A stretch of 5,871 nt of DNA from contig JAJQCI010000197.1 in the NCBI GenBank assembly GCA_021202835.1, positions 1 to 5,871 of the forward strand, read 5' to 3'. The translations under genes and the position numbers were made by a program. Positions 1-5,871 of the stretch are shown here, piece after piece. Every line of letters begins with the position of its first letter. Position 1 is the stretch's first letter. The notes beneath the pieces are model-generated. The model was not told the origin of the DNA, searched no databases, and was given only the letters and a program-made list of their open reading frames with translations. This DNA comes from Clostridiales bacterium (GTDB lineage: Bacteria > Bacillota > Clostridia > Lachnospirales > CAG-274).

Positions 1-2
1 AA

Positions 3-215
3 TGCCGTCAGTGTTTCGGAGAAGCTCTTAAATCTCTTTCGGACCGCAACTGATAAATTATAATCTTAAAATATTTTAAAGATATGTCCTCTGAAAAAAT
101 AGCCGAAAAGCTTAATATTACACCGGGAAATGTCAGAATAAGCTCTATGAGGGCGCTTAAAAAATTAAACGAAATTTTAACAGAAAAAGGTTTTGTGTGG
201 GAGGATATAAAATGA
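3..215 (+). pseudogene. Sigma-70-family RNA polymerase sigma factor, C-terminal region 4, interrupted by two stops (5' end outside window)
   Basis: Read in the frame that ends with TGA at 213-215, this stretch gives a region-4-like sequence. It starts ALKSLSDRN, then has TGA TAA at 51-56, then IIILKYFKDMSSEKIAEKL followed by NITPGNVRISSMRALKKL. This fits the sigma-70 region 4 pattern (L-x-x-R-x-x-x-hydrophobic-LKYF, then an EIA-type helix-turn-helix and a V-R-x-x-x-x-RA-x-x-L recognition helix), which binds the -35 element. The spacing between the R of SDR and LKYF equals the family spacing, so the two stops sit exactly where two residues belong. An equally short explanation is a T insertion at 51 plus loss of an A near 60, which would read RNDKLIILKYF. 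The gene begins before the window. Without repair, only 43 residues from ATG 84 could be made, and no convincing ribosome binding site precedes that ATG. The stop overlaps the next start by ATGA. The family call is fairly sure; the inactive state depends on sequence accuracy. Confidence 0.72.
199..204 (+). promoter_or_regulatory. Ribosome binding site deciding the start of the HlyD-like gene
   Basis: GGGAGG at 199-204 lies 7 nt before ATG 212. An in-frame GTG at 197 would give a protein five residues longer, but it would sit on top of this site and has no site of its own. The ATG at 212 is therefore preferred. The site lies inside the last codons of the sigma factor frame. Confidence 0.8.
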
Positions 216-1048
216 GTGATTTATTCAGAAAATCAGCTTTGGAAAAATTTTCTTCTCCGGAGCAGCTTGACAGAACTATTGTTATTACCTCACCCCTTTC
301 GTGGCTTGCCATTGCAGGCTTATTCATAATCACGGCGGCTTTTGCGGTTTGGGCTTTTATGGGAACCCTGCCCAGCACAATTTCCACAACGGGTATAATT
401 ATAGGCGGAAGAGATGCCATAGGGGTTCATACAAGCTACGGCGGAATATTGATGAAATATTTTGTAGATATAGGCGACAGTATTAAACCCGGAGATGTAA
501 TAGCTGAAATATCCGACTTCAGCGGAAATATTTCAGAGCTTAAGTCAACCCAAAAGGGAATTGTTTCATCTCTTAATTATAAGGAAAATGAAGAATTCGA
601 AAGGTATGCCGAAATTATAAGCTTATCCCCTTCCGAAAACAGCGATGATATTATAGTATGCTATTTTTCCGTTGATGAGGGAAAGGCTGTTTCCGAAAAA
701 ATGAAGGCTATTGTCACACCTACATATGTTGACGGACAAAAATCAGGTCATATGGAAGCCGTTGTTATAAGTGTAGACGATTATGTCACATCTCCCGAAG
801 ATATAAAAAAATTATTGGGAAACAATGATATGCTTGTTTCACAAATGGCAGAAAACGGCGCTTTAAACACAGTTGTTCTTGAAATAAAAAAAGACGGTTC
901 CACAGCAAGCGGATATTATTGGTCAAGCAAAAAGGGAGCTGACATTGAAGTAAAAACCGGTTCACTTTGCACGGTTCAGATTATTACAGACGAAAGCTCT
1001 CCCGTTTCAAGAATATTCCCGGATTATAATAACACGGCGGAGGGATAA
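212..1048 (+). CDS. NHLM bacteriocin system secretion protein, HlyD/membrane-fusion family, compact form (278 aa)
   Basis: This is the adaptor subunit expected to link an ABC exporter to the outside of the membrane. The N-terminus LFRKSALEKFSSPEQLD (4-20) is the hallmark opening of the NHLM secretion protein family (TIGR03794, recalled from memory). One membrane segment follows (about 31-50), then a short T-T-G strand. A lipoyl-like half-motif at about 77-101 reads GGILMKYFVDIGDSIKPGD. The second half of the lipoyl fold (TQKGIVSSLNYKENEEF) comes directly after it, so the long coiled-coil hairpin of classical HlyD proteins is absent. The rest is a beta-rich domain ending with YYWSSKKGAD and a TGSLCTVQI strand, both typical of this family. 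The start at 212 is set by GGGAGG at 199-204. The gene overlaps the sigma factor stop by ATGA and ends 2 nt before the peptidase-transporter ATG, so translation of the three is probably coupled. The gene appears intact. It could not be confused with a biotin carrier, because no MKM lysine motif is present. Confidence 0.88.
   Translation: MSDLFRKSALEKFSSPEQLDRTIVITSPLSWLAIAGLFIITAAFAVWAFMGTLPSTISTTGIIIGGRDAIGVHTSYGGILMKYFVDIGDSIKPGDVIAEISDFSGNISELKSTQKGIVSSLNYKENEEFERYAEIISLSPSENSDDIIVCYFSVDEGKAVSEKMKAIVTPTYVDGQKSGHMEAVVISVDDYVTSPEDIKKLLGNNDMLVSQMAENGALNTVVLEIKKDGSTASGYYWSSKKGADIEVKTGSLCTVQIITDESSPVSRIFPDYNNTAEG
1039..1044 (+). promoter_or_regulatory. Ribosome binding site of the peptidase-transporter gene
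   Basis: GGAGGG at 1039-1044 lies within the last codons of the HlyD-like gene, 6 nt before ATG 1051. It supports that start and tight co-translation. Confidence 0.75.
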
Positions 1049-1050
1049 TA

Positions 1051-2148
1051 ATGAAAAGCAATTATGTTAAAACTCCTACCGTCTTCCAAATGGAAGCCAC
1101 CGAATGCGGAGCTGCTTCTCTGTCTATGGTTTTTGCTTATTACGGCAAAAACATAGCTCTCGAACAAATGAGAATAGAAACAGGTGTTTCCCGTGACGGC
1201 TGTAATGCGGCAAATATTTTAAAGGCGGCAAGAAAATTCGGTTTGGACTGCAATGGTTATAAATTAGAACCGAAAGATTTGGAAGAAATAAAATGCCCTT
1301 GTATAATACATTGGAATTTTAACCACTTTGTTGTTTTTGAGGGCATAAAAAAAGGTCACGCCTATATTAACGACCCGGCTATGGGCAGAAGAAAACTGAC
1401 TCTGAGCGAGCTTGACGAGAGCTTTACGGGTATAGTTCTTACATTTGAGGTTACCGATAAATTTGTAAAAGAGAAAAAAAGCGGAATATTTTTCAAAACC
1501 GTTTCGGAAAGACTTCATGGTCAGTGGGATACTGTTGCAAAATTGTTCTGCATAGGTCTTCTGCTTGTTATTCCCGGGCTTACATTTCACGTTTTATCGC
1601 AAATTTTCCTTGACGACATTTTGGCCGGAGGAAATACCGGCTGGTTTGAAGGCTTTGCAGCCATATTAATTGCCGTTACTTTGCTGAGCACGGCTTTAAG
1701 CTGGTACAGAAGCCTGATTTTACAGCGGCTTCAAACAAAAATGATTCTGATTTCAGCCCATAAATTTTTATCTCATCTTTTTCGTCTGCCCATAAGCTTT
1801 TTTGACCAGAGATATGCCGGTGATTTGGCAGGCAGAGTAGAAAACAACAACAATATAACCACCTTTTTGGCAGGAGATTTGGCCGAAACCGTTTTGAACA
1901 TATTTGTAGCTGTGTTCTATCTTATTCTTCTTATAATTTACAGCCCTTTACTTACACTTATTGGTTTGGCAAGCGCAGCAGTAAATATCATTACCGTACA
2001 GCTGAGTTCAAAAACAATAGCCAATACAATTATGAAGCTGAAGCAGGACCAGGGCAAAACCTCCGGCGCTGTGTATGCGCAGGAATCAACATTACAAGCA
2101 CACTCAAGGCTTCAGGCACGGAGAATGAATATGTCAGCCGAATTTTAG
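1051..2148 (+). CDS. N-terminal fragment of the NHLM peptidase-transporter: C39 peptidase and first four membrane segments
   Basis: Residues 1-130 form a C39 cysteine peptidase, which cuts leader peptides after a double-Gly-type motif on the cytoplasmic side. The oxyanion Gln13 (VFQMEATECGAAS), catalytic Cys19, His92 (WNFNHFVVFEG) and Asp108 (YINDPAMG) are all present. Membrane segments follow at about 165-188, 200-218, 283-302 and 304-325, with the ABC-exporter coupling sequence LPISFFDQRYAGDLAGRV between the second and third. True homology ends at Tyr342; the last 23 residues are out of frame. As it stands the fragment lacks membrane segments 5-6 and the ATPase, so it could not export. The peptidase domain itself is complete and could in principle still fold. 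The start at 1051 has a good ribosome binding site (GGAGGG, 1039-1044). Confidence 0.8.
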   Translation: MKSNYVKTPTVFQMEATECGAASLSMVFAYYGKNIALEQMRIETGVSRDGCNAANILKAARKFGLDCNGYKLEPKDLEEIKCPCIIHWNFNHFVVFEGIKKGHAYINDPAMGRRKLTLSELDESFTGIVLTFEVTDKFVKEKKSGIFFKTVSERLHGQWDTVAKLFCIGLLLVIPGLTFHVLSQIFLDDILAGGNTGWFEGFAAILIAVTLLSTALSWYRSLILQRLQTKMILISAHKFLSHLFRLPISFFDQRYAGDLAGRVENNNNITTFLAGDLAETVLNIFVAVFYLILLIIYSPLLTLIGLASAAVNIITVQLSSKTIANTIMKLKQDQGKTSGAVYAQESTLQAHSRLQARRMNMSAEF

Positions 2149-2246
2149 GCTATTATGCCAAAAACATAAATATAGAACAAAAGCTGAGCAGGCTTCAGTC
2201 TCTTATAGACATAATTCCCCAGACGGCAGACTCTGTTTCTACTGTT

Positions 2247-3200
2247 TTGGTTCTCATAATAGGCAGTATGTTTGTAATAAGGGGGCAGATGACAGTAGGT
2301 ATGCTTGTTGCCTTCGGCACTCTTTTAAGCTCATTTACGGCTCCCGTTGAAGAGCTTGTAGGCTTCGTTCAGCAGATTCAGACTCTTAAGGCCGATATGA
2401 GCAGGGTTGATGATATTATGAATTATAATCCTGACCCTAAATATATTGAAAGAGATGATATGATTAATATAAAAACAAAGCTTTCGGGCGAGATTGAGCT
2501 TAAAGACATCAGCTTCGGCTACAGCATTTTGAAAGAGCCTCTTGTTGAAAATTTCGGCTTCAGTCTTTCAAGCGGAGAGTCAATCGCCTTTATAGGCTCA
2601 TCCGGCTGTGGAAAATCCACTGCGGCAAAAATCATAAGCGGCTTATATCAGCCCTGGAGCGGCGAAATTCTTTTAGACAATATGCCTGTTGAAAGAATAC
2701 CCAAAAGTGTTTTATATGCCAGCGTTTCTACGGTAAGCCAGAATATTACTCTTTTTTCGGGAACAATTAGAGACAATCTCACAATGTGGAACAGCGGTAT
2801 TTTGGAAGCCGATATGATACAGGCGGCAAAGGACGCCTGCATACACGACATTATCACATCAAAGCCCGGGGCATATGACTATAAGCTTTCGGAGGGAGCT
2901 TCAAACCTTTCGGGAGGGCAAAGACAAAGGCTTGAAATAGCCAGAGCCTTAACCACAAACCCGTCAATAATGATAATGGACGAAGCTACAAGCGCCCTTG
3001 ATCCCATTGTTGAAAAACAAATAATGGATAATATAAAACGCCGTGGCTGTACATGTATCGTTATAGCTCACAGGCTGAGCGCTATTCGTGACTGTGACAA
3101 AATTATAGTAATGAAAGACGGAAAAATTGCCGATATGGGCAGTCATGAAGAGCTGGCAGCAAAGGAAGGGCTTTACAGGACATTTATAAATAATTCGTAA
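2247..3200 (+). CDS. C-terminal fragment of the NHLM peptidase-transporter: last membrane segments and ABC ATPase
   Basis: The real homology in this frame begins at 2079; 2247 is only the first possible start (TTG), with ATG 2268 next. Neither has a convincing ribosome binding site, and both fall inside membrane segment 5 (about residues 391-409 of the repaired protein), so independent translation into a useful protein is doubtful. Membrane segment 6 lies at about 414-430. The ATPase covers about 480-715, with Walker A GSSGCGKST (Lys521), Q-loop Gln563, signature LSGGQRQR (619-626), Walker B IMIMDEATSALD (Asp643, catalytic Glu644) and switch His673 (IAHRLS). All of these are intact. It belongs with the upstream fragment, not to a stand-alone ATPase. 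The next gene starts 13 nt downstream, and its ribosome binding site begins at this stop codon. Confidence 0.75.
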   Translation: MVLIIGSMFVIRGQMTVGMLVAFGTLLSSFTAPVEELVGFVQQIQTLKADMSRVDDIMNYNPDPKYIERDDMINIKTKLSGEIELKDISFGYSILKEPLVENFGFSLSSGESIAFIGSSGCGKSTAAKIISGLYQPWSGEILLDNMPVERIPKSVLYASVSTVSQNITLFSGTIRDNLTMWNSGILEADMIQAAKDACIHDIITSKPGAYDYKLSEGASNLSGGQRQRLEIARALTTNPSIMIMDEATSALDPIVEKQIMDNIKRRGCTCIVIAHRLSAIRDCDKIIVMKDGKIADMGSHEELAAKEGLYRTFINNS

Positions 3201-3204
3201 GGAG
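3198..3204 (+). promoter_or_regulatory. Ribosome binding site of the second ABC transporter gene
   Basis: TAAGGAG at 3198-3204 overlaps the upstream TAA stop and lies 9 nt before ATG 3214. It supports that start over the in-frame ATG at 3247. Confidence 0.72.
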
Positions 3205-3213
3205 CCGTTTGAA

Positions 3214-5769
3214 ATGAGCAGAAATATACTATTAAAGGGCGGAGAAATGTATCTCTGCGAAGACAATATAAGCACGCTCAGAATATCTGAGGGAAAAGTT
3301 TTGATATACATAGTTCCCGTTGCGGAGGGAAAAGCCGGCAGACGCTCATTCGCTTATGAGGCTTCTCCGGGGGAGTTTATTCCGTCCTTTGACTATACGG
3401 ATTTTACGGGAAAAAGGTGGAAGCTGGGCTTTACCGCCGTAGACAGGGCGTCTGTTGAAATTATTTCCGAAGAAGCTTCGGAAGAACTTAAGGAAGAGTT
3501 TGCCTTTAAAGCAAACATAAGAAGCTATTATGACGAAGGCTTTGAGGAAGGCCTGGTTGAAAAATATCAGCTTAACATAGTTACGGAAGACGGCTTTATA
3601 CATAAAACCGAACGTCAGCAGAAACAGGTTTATGAAGACGGCTTAAAGATTATATATAACCTTTTCAACAAAAAACACAAAGCAATAAAGACCGACAAAG
3701 ACAACAAGAACGCTCTTTATGACGCTGCAGCATATATCTGTGAAAAAGAACATATTGAAATTGCCGAATTTTCAAAGGTCAACGAAAGCTGCAAAAGGCA
3801 TATTACCGTTCCCGACATAGCGAGAATTTCCCACTTTATCTGCCGAAAAGTTGTCCTTCAGGAAAATTGGCATAAAAGCGACTGCGGCTCGCTTATTGTT
3901 TTCGACAGCGAAACCGGTGAGCCATATGCCTGCGTTTCAAAAAACGCCTCAAAATATTATATTTATGATCCGGTTTCAAAAGAACGCAGTATATTAACAA
4001 AGGAAAAGGCCGACAGTATGGCTTTGGAAGGATATATGCTTTACCGTCCCTTTGACAACAAGGTTTTAACCTCTAAGGATTTGATAAAATTCGGCTTAAG
4101 CAGCATAAAGCCTTCGGATTTTTTGCTTATGATGATATTTATGCTTGTGGGGACTTTAATAGGCCTGCTTATTCCTGCGCTTAACCAGCTTATTTATGAC
4201 AGCTATATACCTATGGGAAACAAGGCCGTGATTATTCAGGTTGGCTGTATAATACTTGCCTTTATGATAGGCAATATTACTTTTTCCATAGTGAGAGAAC
4301 TGGCGAGCTTCAGAATTTCAAGCAGAATAGAATATGATTCCCGCGGGGCATCTTACAGCAGGCTGTTTAACTTAAAAGAGGGTTTTTTCAGAAATTTTGA
4401 CAGTGCCGACCTTGCCCAGAGAGTTATGAGCATAAGCTATTTTGTAAGCAGTATTATAGATATAATATTCGGTGTTATTTTAGCGGTGGTATTTGCAGGT
4501 GTATATCTTTTTTGTATGATAAAATATTCTCCTGAGCTTTCCCGTGCAGCTTTGCTTATGCTTATTATATACAGTGCCGTTATAACGGCTTTGTCACTGA
4601 TGTCAATAAAATATTCCAAAAAGAGTATTGAATTGGGCGGCAGAGTAAGCTCAATCATGTTTCAGTTTTTAAACGGCATATCAAAAATAAGGATTGCCGG
4701 TGTTGAAGACAGAGCCTTATATGAATATTTAAAGCCTTACACAGAAGTCTGTAAAATCGGAATGGAATCTTCAAGACTCGACAGAATAATATCCGCCTTT
4801 GAAGATATCGGCGGCTGTGCTTTTTCACTCGTTTTATATTATATTATGATACACAATAATATGAACATAACAATGGGTGCGTTTATAGCCTTTTCTTCTG
4901 TATTCGGTTCATTTTCATCTTCATTTATGCAGCTTACCGGAAGCATCAACGATGTAATACAGCTTAAACCTTACTACAACAGAATAAAGCCTATTCTGGA
5001 GGCTGTTCCCGAATACAGCGACAACACAGACCTGCCGGGAGATTTAAAGGGCGAAATTGAAGTAAGCAACCTTACATTCGCTTATTCAAAAGACGATGAG
5101 CCTGTTTTGAAAAATTTTTCTCTTCACATAAAAGAAGGAGAATATGTAGGCATTGTAGGTTCTTCGGGCTGTGGAAAATCTACGCTGATTAAGCTGCTTC
5201 TCGGGTTTGAAACACCTCAAAACGGCAAAATCTATTATGACAAAAAGGATATTGAGAGTTTTGACAAAAGAGAGCTTAGGAAAAAAATGGGGGTGGTATT
5301 ACAGGACGGAAAGCTGATATCAGGCAGTATATATGAAAATATTATAATAACGTCTCCCAATATCACTTCCGAAAGAGTGTTTGAAACAATCAGAGAGGTT
5401 GGGCTGGAAGAAGATATAAACAATATGCCTATGGGGCTTCATACAATCGTAAGTGAAGACTGCGGCACAATTTCCGGCGGACAGCAGCAGAGAATTTTGA
5501 TTGCCAGGGCCATTGCTTCAAAGCCCAAAATACTTATTTTTGACGAGGCCACAAGTGCGCTTGACAATGTAACGCAGTCAATGGTCTGCGAAAGTATAGA
5601 AAAGCTGAACGCCACAAGAATAGTTATTGCTCACAGGCTCAGCACGGTTATTAACTGTGACAGAATTATAGTTCTTGATAAGGGGAATATAACAGAATCC
5701 GGAAGCTATGAAGAGCTTATGAGTAAAAAGGGATATTTTTACAATATGGCGAGCAGGCAAATAGCATAG
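3214..5769 (+). CDS. NHLM bacteriocin system ABC transporter, ATP-binding/permease protein with non-catalytic N-terminal domain (851 aa)
   Basis: This is the second ABC exporter half of NHLM loci (TIGR03797-like, from memory). It probably pairs with the peptidase-bearing transporter in the inner membrane. Residues 1-290 form a cytoplasmic region. Its later part (ENWHKSDCGSLIVF, residues 217-230, then YYIYDPVSKE with Asp252 and YMLYRPF) matches the family signature. It looks like a degenerate C39-type fold: a YxxDP strand is kept, but no Q-x5-C or catalytic His can be placed. Membrane segments are at about 304-326, 338-360, 410-437, 446-466, 533-548 and 555-577. The ATPase is complete: Walker A GSSGCGKST (649-657, Lys655), Q-loop Gln697, signature ISGGQQQR (753-760), Walker B ILIFDEATSALD (Asp777, Glu778) and switch His807. 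The start at 3214 follows TAAGGAG; ATG 3247 is a weaker alternative. No frameshift or internal stop is present. The family call is confident; the role of the N-terminal region is inferred. Confidence 0.9.
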   Translation: MSRNILLKGGEMYLCEDNISTLRISEGKVLIYIVPVAEGKAGRRSFAYEASPGEFIPSFDYTDFTGKRWKLGFTAVDRASVEIISEEASEELKEEFAFKANIRSYYDEGFEEGLVEKYQLNIVTEDGFIHKTERQQKQVYEDGLKIIYNLFNKKHKAIKTDKDNKNALYDAAAYICEKEHIEIAEFSKVNESCKRHITVPDIARISHFICRKVVLQENWHKSDCGSLIVFDSETGEPYACVSKNASKYYIYDPVSKERSILTKEKADSMALEGYMLYRPFDNKVLTSKDLIKFGLSSIKPSDFLLMMIFMLVGTLIGLLIPALNQLIYDSYIPMGNKAVIIQVGCIILAFMIGNITFSIVRELASFRISSRIEYDSRGASYSRLFNLKEGFFRNFDSADLAQRVMSISYFVSSIIDIIFGVILAVVFAGVYLFCMIKYSPELSRAALLMLIIYSAVITALSLMSIKYSKKSIELGGRVSSIMFQFLNGISKIRIAGVEDRALYEYLKPYTEVCKIGMESSRLDRIISAFEDIGGCAFSLVLYYIMIHNNMNITMGAFIAFSSVFGSFSSSFMQLTGSINDVIQLKPYYNRIKPILEAVPEYSDNTDLPGDLKGEIEVSNLTFAYSKDDEPVLKNFSLHIKEGEYVGIVGSSGCGKSTLIKLLLGFETPQNGKIYYDKKDIESFDKRELRKKMGVVLQDGKLISGSIYENIIITSPNITSERVFETIREVGLEEDINNMPMGLHTIVSEDCGTISGGQQQRILIARAIASKPKILIFDEATSALDNVTQSMVCESIEKLNATRIVIAHRLSTVINCDRIIVLDKGNITESGSYEELMSKKGYFYNMASRQIA

Positions 5770-5871
5770 GTCTTATATGAAATTTTTAAAATTTTTATAA
5801 AATAATTTGTAACAGATGTGTTGTTTATGTGTATACACATATGTAACGAGAATAAATAAAAATATTCAAAT
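5770..5871 (+). other. Non-coding A/T-rich tail after the transporter operon
   Basis: No gene is visible in these 102 nt. They hold two back-to-back A-run/T-run units (AAATTTTT at 5780-5787 and AAAATTTTT at 5788-5796), a TTGTAA at 5807-5812 that could be a weak -35 element, and a 16-bp palindrome at 5826-5841. No GC-rich stem followed by a T-run is present, so I cannot place a terminator for the operon. Confidence 0.5.
5826..5841. repeat. Perfect 16-bp palindrome, possible operator
   Basis: TATGTGTATACACATA reads identically on both strands. Outside the core, the flanks pair only at two bases beyond a three-base mismatch. No T-run follows closely, which argues against an intrinsic terminator. 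The position after an A/T-rich tract and beside a weak TTGTAA / TATACA promoter-like pair (spacing 19, poor match) would suit a repressor site for a gene beyond the window. That is conjecture. Confidence 0.4.

Larger units (their letters stand above)
1051..3200 (+). pseudogene. NHLM bacteriocin ABC transporter, C39 peptidase/permease/ATPase, frameshifted (715 aa if repaired)
   Basis: This is one gene split by a frameshift. The first frame (from 1051) matches the family up to GKTSGAVY (residue 342). It then runs 23 unrelated residues to TAG at 2146-2148. The family sequence resumes at once in the frame starting at 2079 (AGINITSTLKASGTENEYV) and continues to TAA at 3198-3200. The junction reads TAT GC GC A GGA. 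Removing one GC of the GCGC at 2077-2080 restores a 715-residue protein of about the length expected for the NHLM peptidase/ATP-binding family (TIGR03796, from memory). No X-XXY-YYZ slippery heptamer is present at the junction, so programmed frameshifting is not supported. All catalytic motifs on both sides are intact, which means the lesion is either very young or an assembly error. If it is an error, this is a working leader peptidase and exporter in the inner membrane. Confidence 0.85.

Noticed and set aside
51..56. Stop-codon recoding of TGA or TAA in the sigma factor
   Set aside because: TGA and TAA end other frames in this window normally, and no selenocysteine-type hairpin context is apparent after 53.
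197..214. GTG start at 197 for the HlyD-like gene
   Set aside because: It would sit on the GGGAGG site that serves ATG 212 and has no ribosome binding site of its own. The family N-terminus starts a few residues before LFRKSALEKF, which matches ATG 212.
1264..1590. Antisense open frame of 108 codons
   Set aside because: It lies opposite the C39 peptidase region, which has clear family motifs. Its own translation shows no recognisable pattern, and no ribosome binding site stands out.
1990..2148. Programmed -1 ribosomal frameshift joining the two transporter halves
   Set aside because: The frames overlap, but no slippery heptamer lies in the zero frame near 2077. The homology break falls at one point where a plain GC duplication explains it.
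2964..3311. Antisense open frame of 115 codons
   Set aside because: It covers the ATPase Walker B/H-loop region and the start of the next gene on the other strand; it is a shadow of conserved coding sequence.
2583..5190. Near-identical stretches around the two Walker A motifs as a DNA repeat
   Set aside because: The similarity follows the shared protein motif GSSGCGKST in two related ATPases and does not extend beyond it.
5777..5800. Tiny open frame MKFLKFL
   Set aside because: It has only seven codons made of an A/T repeat and no ribosome binding site, so it is most likely chance.

Overview
This window is an AT-rich stretch with frequent AGA arginine codons, ATA isoleucine codons and strong GGAGG-type ribosome binding sites. 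That points to a low-GC Firmicute, most likely an anaerobic Clostridia member such as a Ruminococcus or Lachnospiraceae relative. The taxon is an inference, because no marker gene is present. All genes lie on the + strand and are tightly packed, as in one operon.

Layout: (1) Positions 3-215 hold the 3' end of a sigma-70-family RNA polymerase sigma factor (region 4 helix-turn-helix). It is interrupted by two adjacent in-frame stop codons and overlaps the next gene by ATGA. (2) Positions 212-1048 encode a short HlyD-type periplasmic-adaptor-like protein of the NHLM (nitrile hydratase leader microcin) bacteriocin export family. (3) Positions 1051-3200 encode the NHLM peptidase-permease-ATPase, with an N-terminal C39 double-glycine peptidase, six membrane segments and an ABC ATPase. 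A 2-bp GC duplication at 2077-2080 breaks it into two frames. (4) Positions 3214-5769 encode the second NHLM ABC transporter protein. Its N-terminal region of about 290 residues lacks a recognisable catalytic peptidase triad, and an intact permease and ATPase follow. (5) Positions 5770-5871 are a non-coding, A/T-rich tail with a perfect 16-bp palindrome.

How they work together: in the known NHLM systems the C39-bearing transporter removes the leader peptide at a double-Gly-type site and exports a modified peptide. The second ABC protein and the HlyD-like protein are its constant companions. The sigma factor upstream, coupled by ATGA to the export genes, would be a candidate regulator. No precursor peptide and no modification enzyme lies in this window.

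The main surprise is that two of the four genes carry disabling lesions while every other catalytic motif is preserved. This means either a recently inactivated locus or sequence errors in the assembly. The system itself is a described family; I see no wholly new system here.
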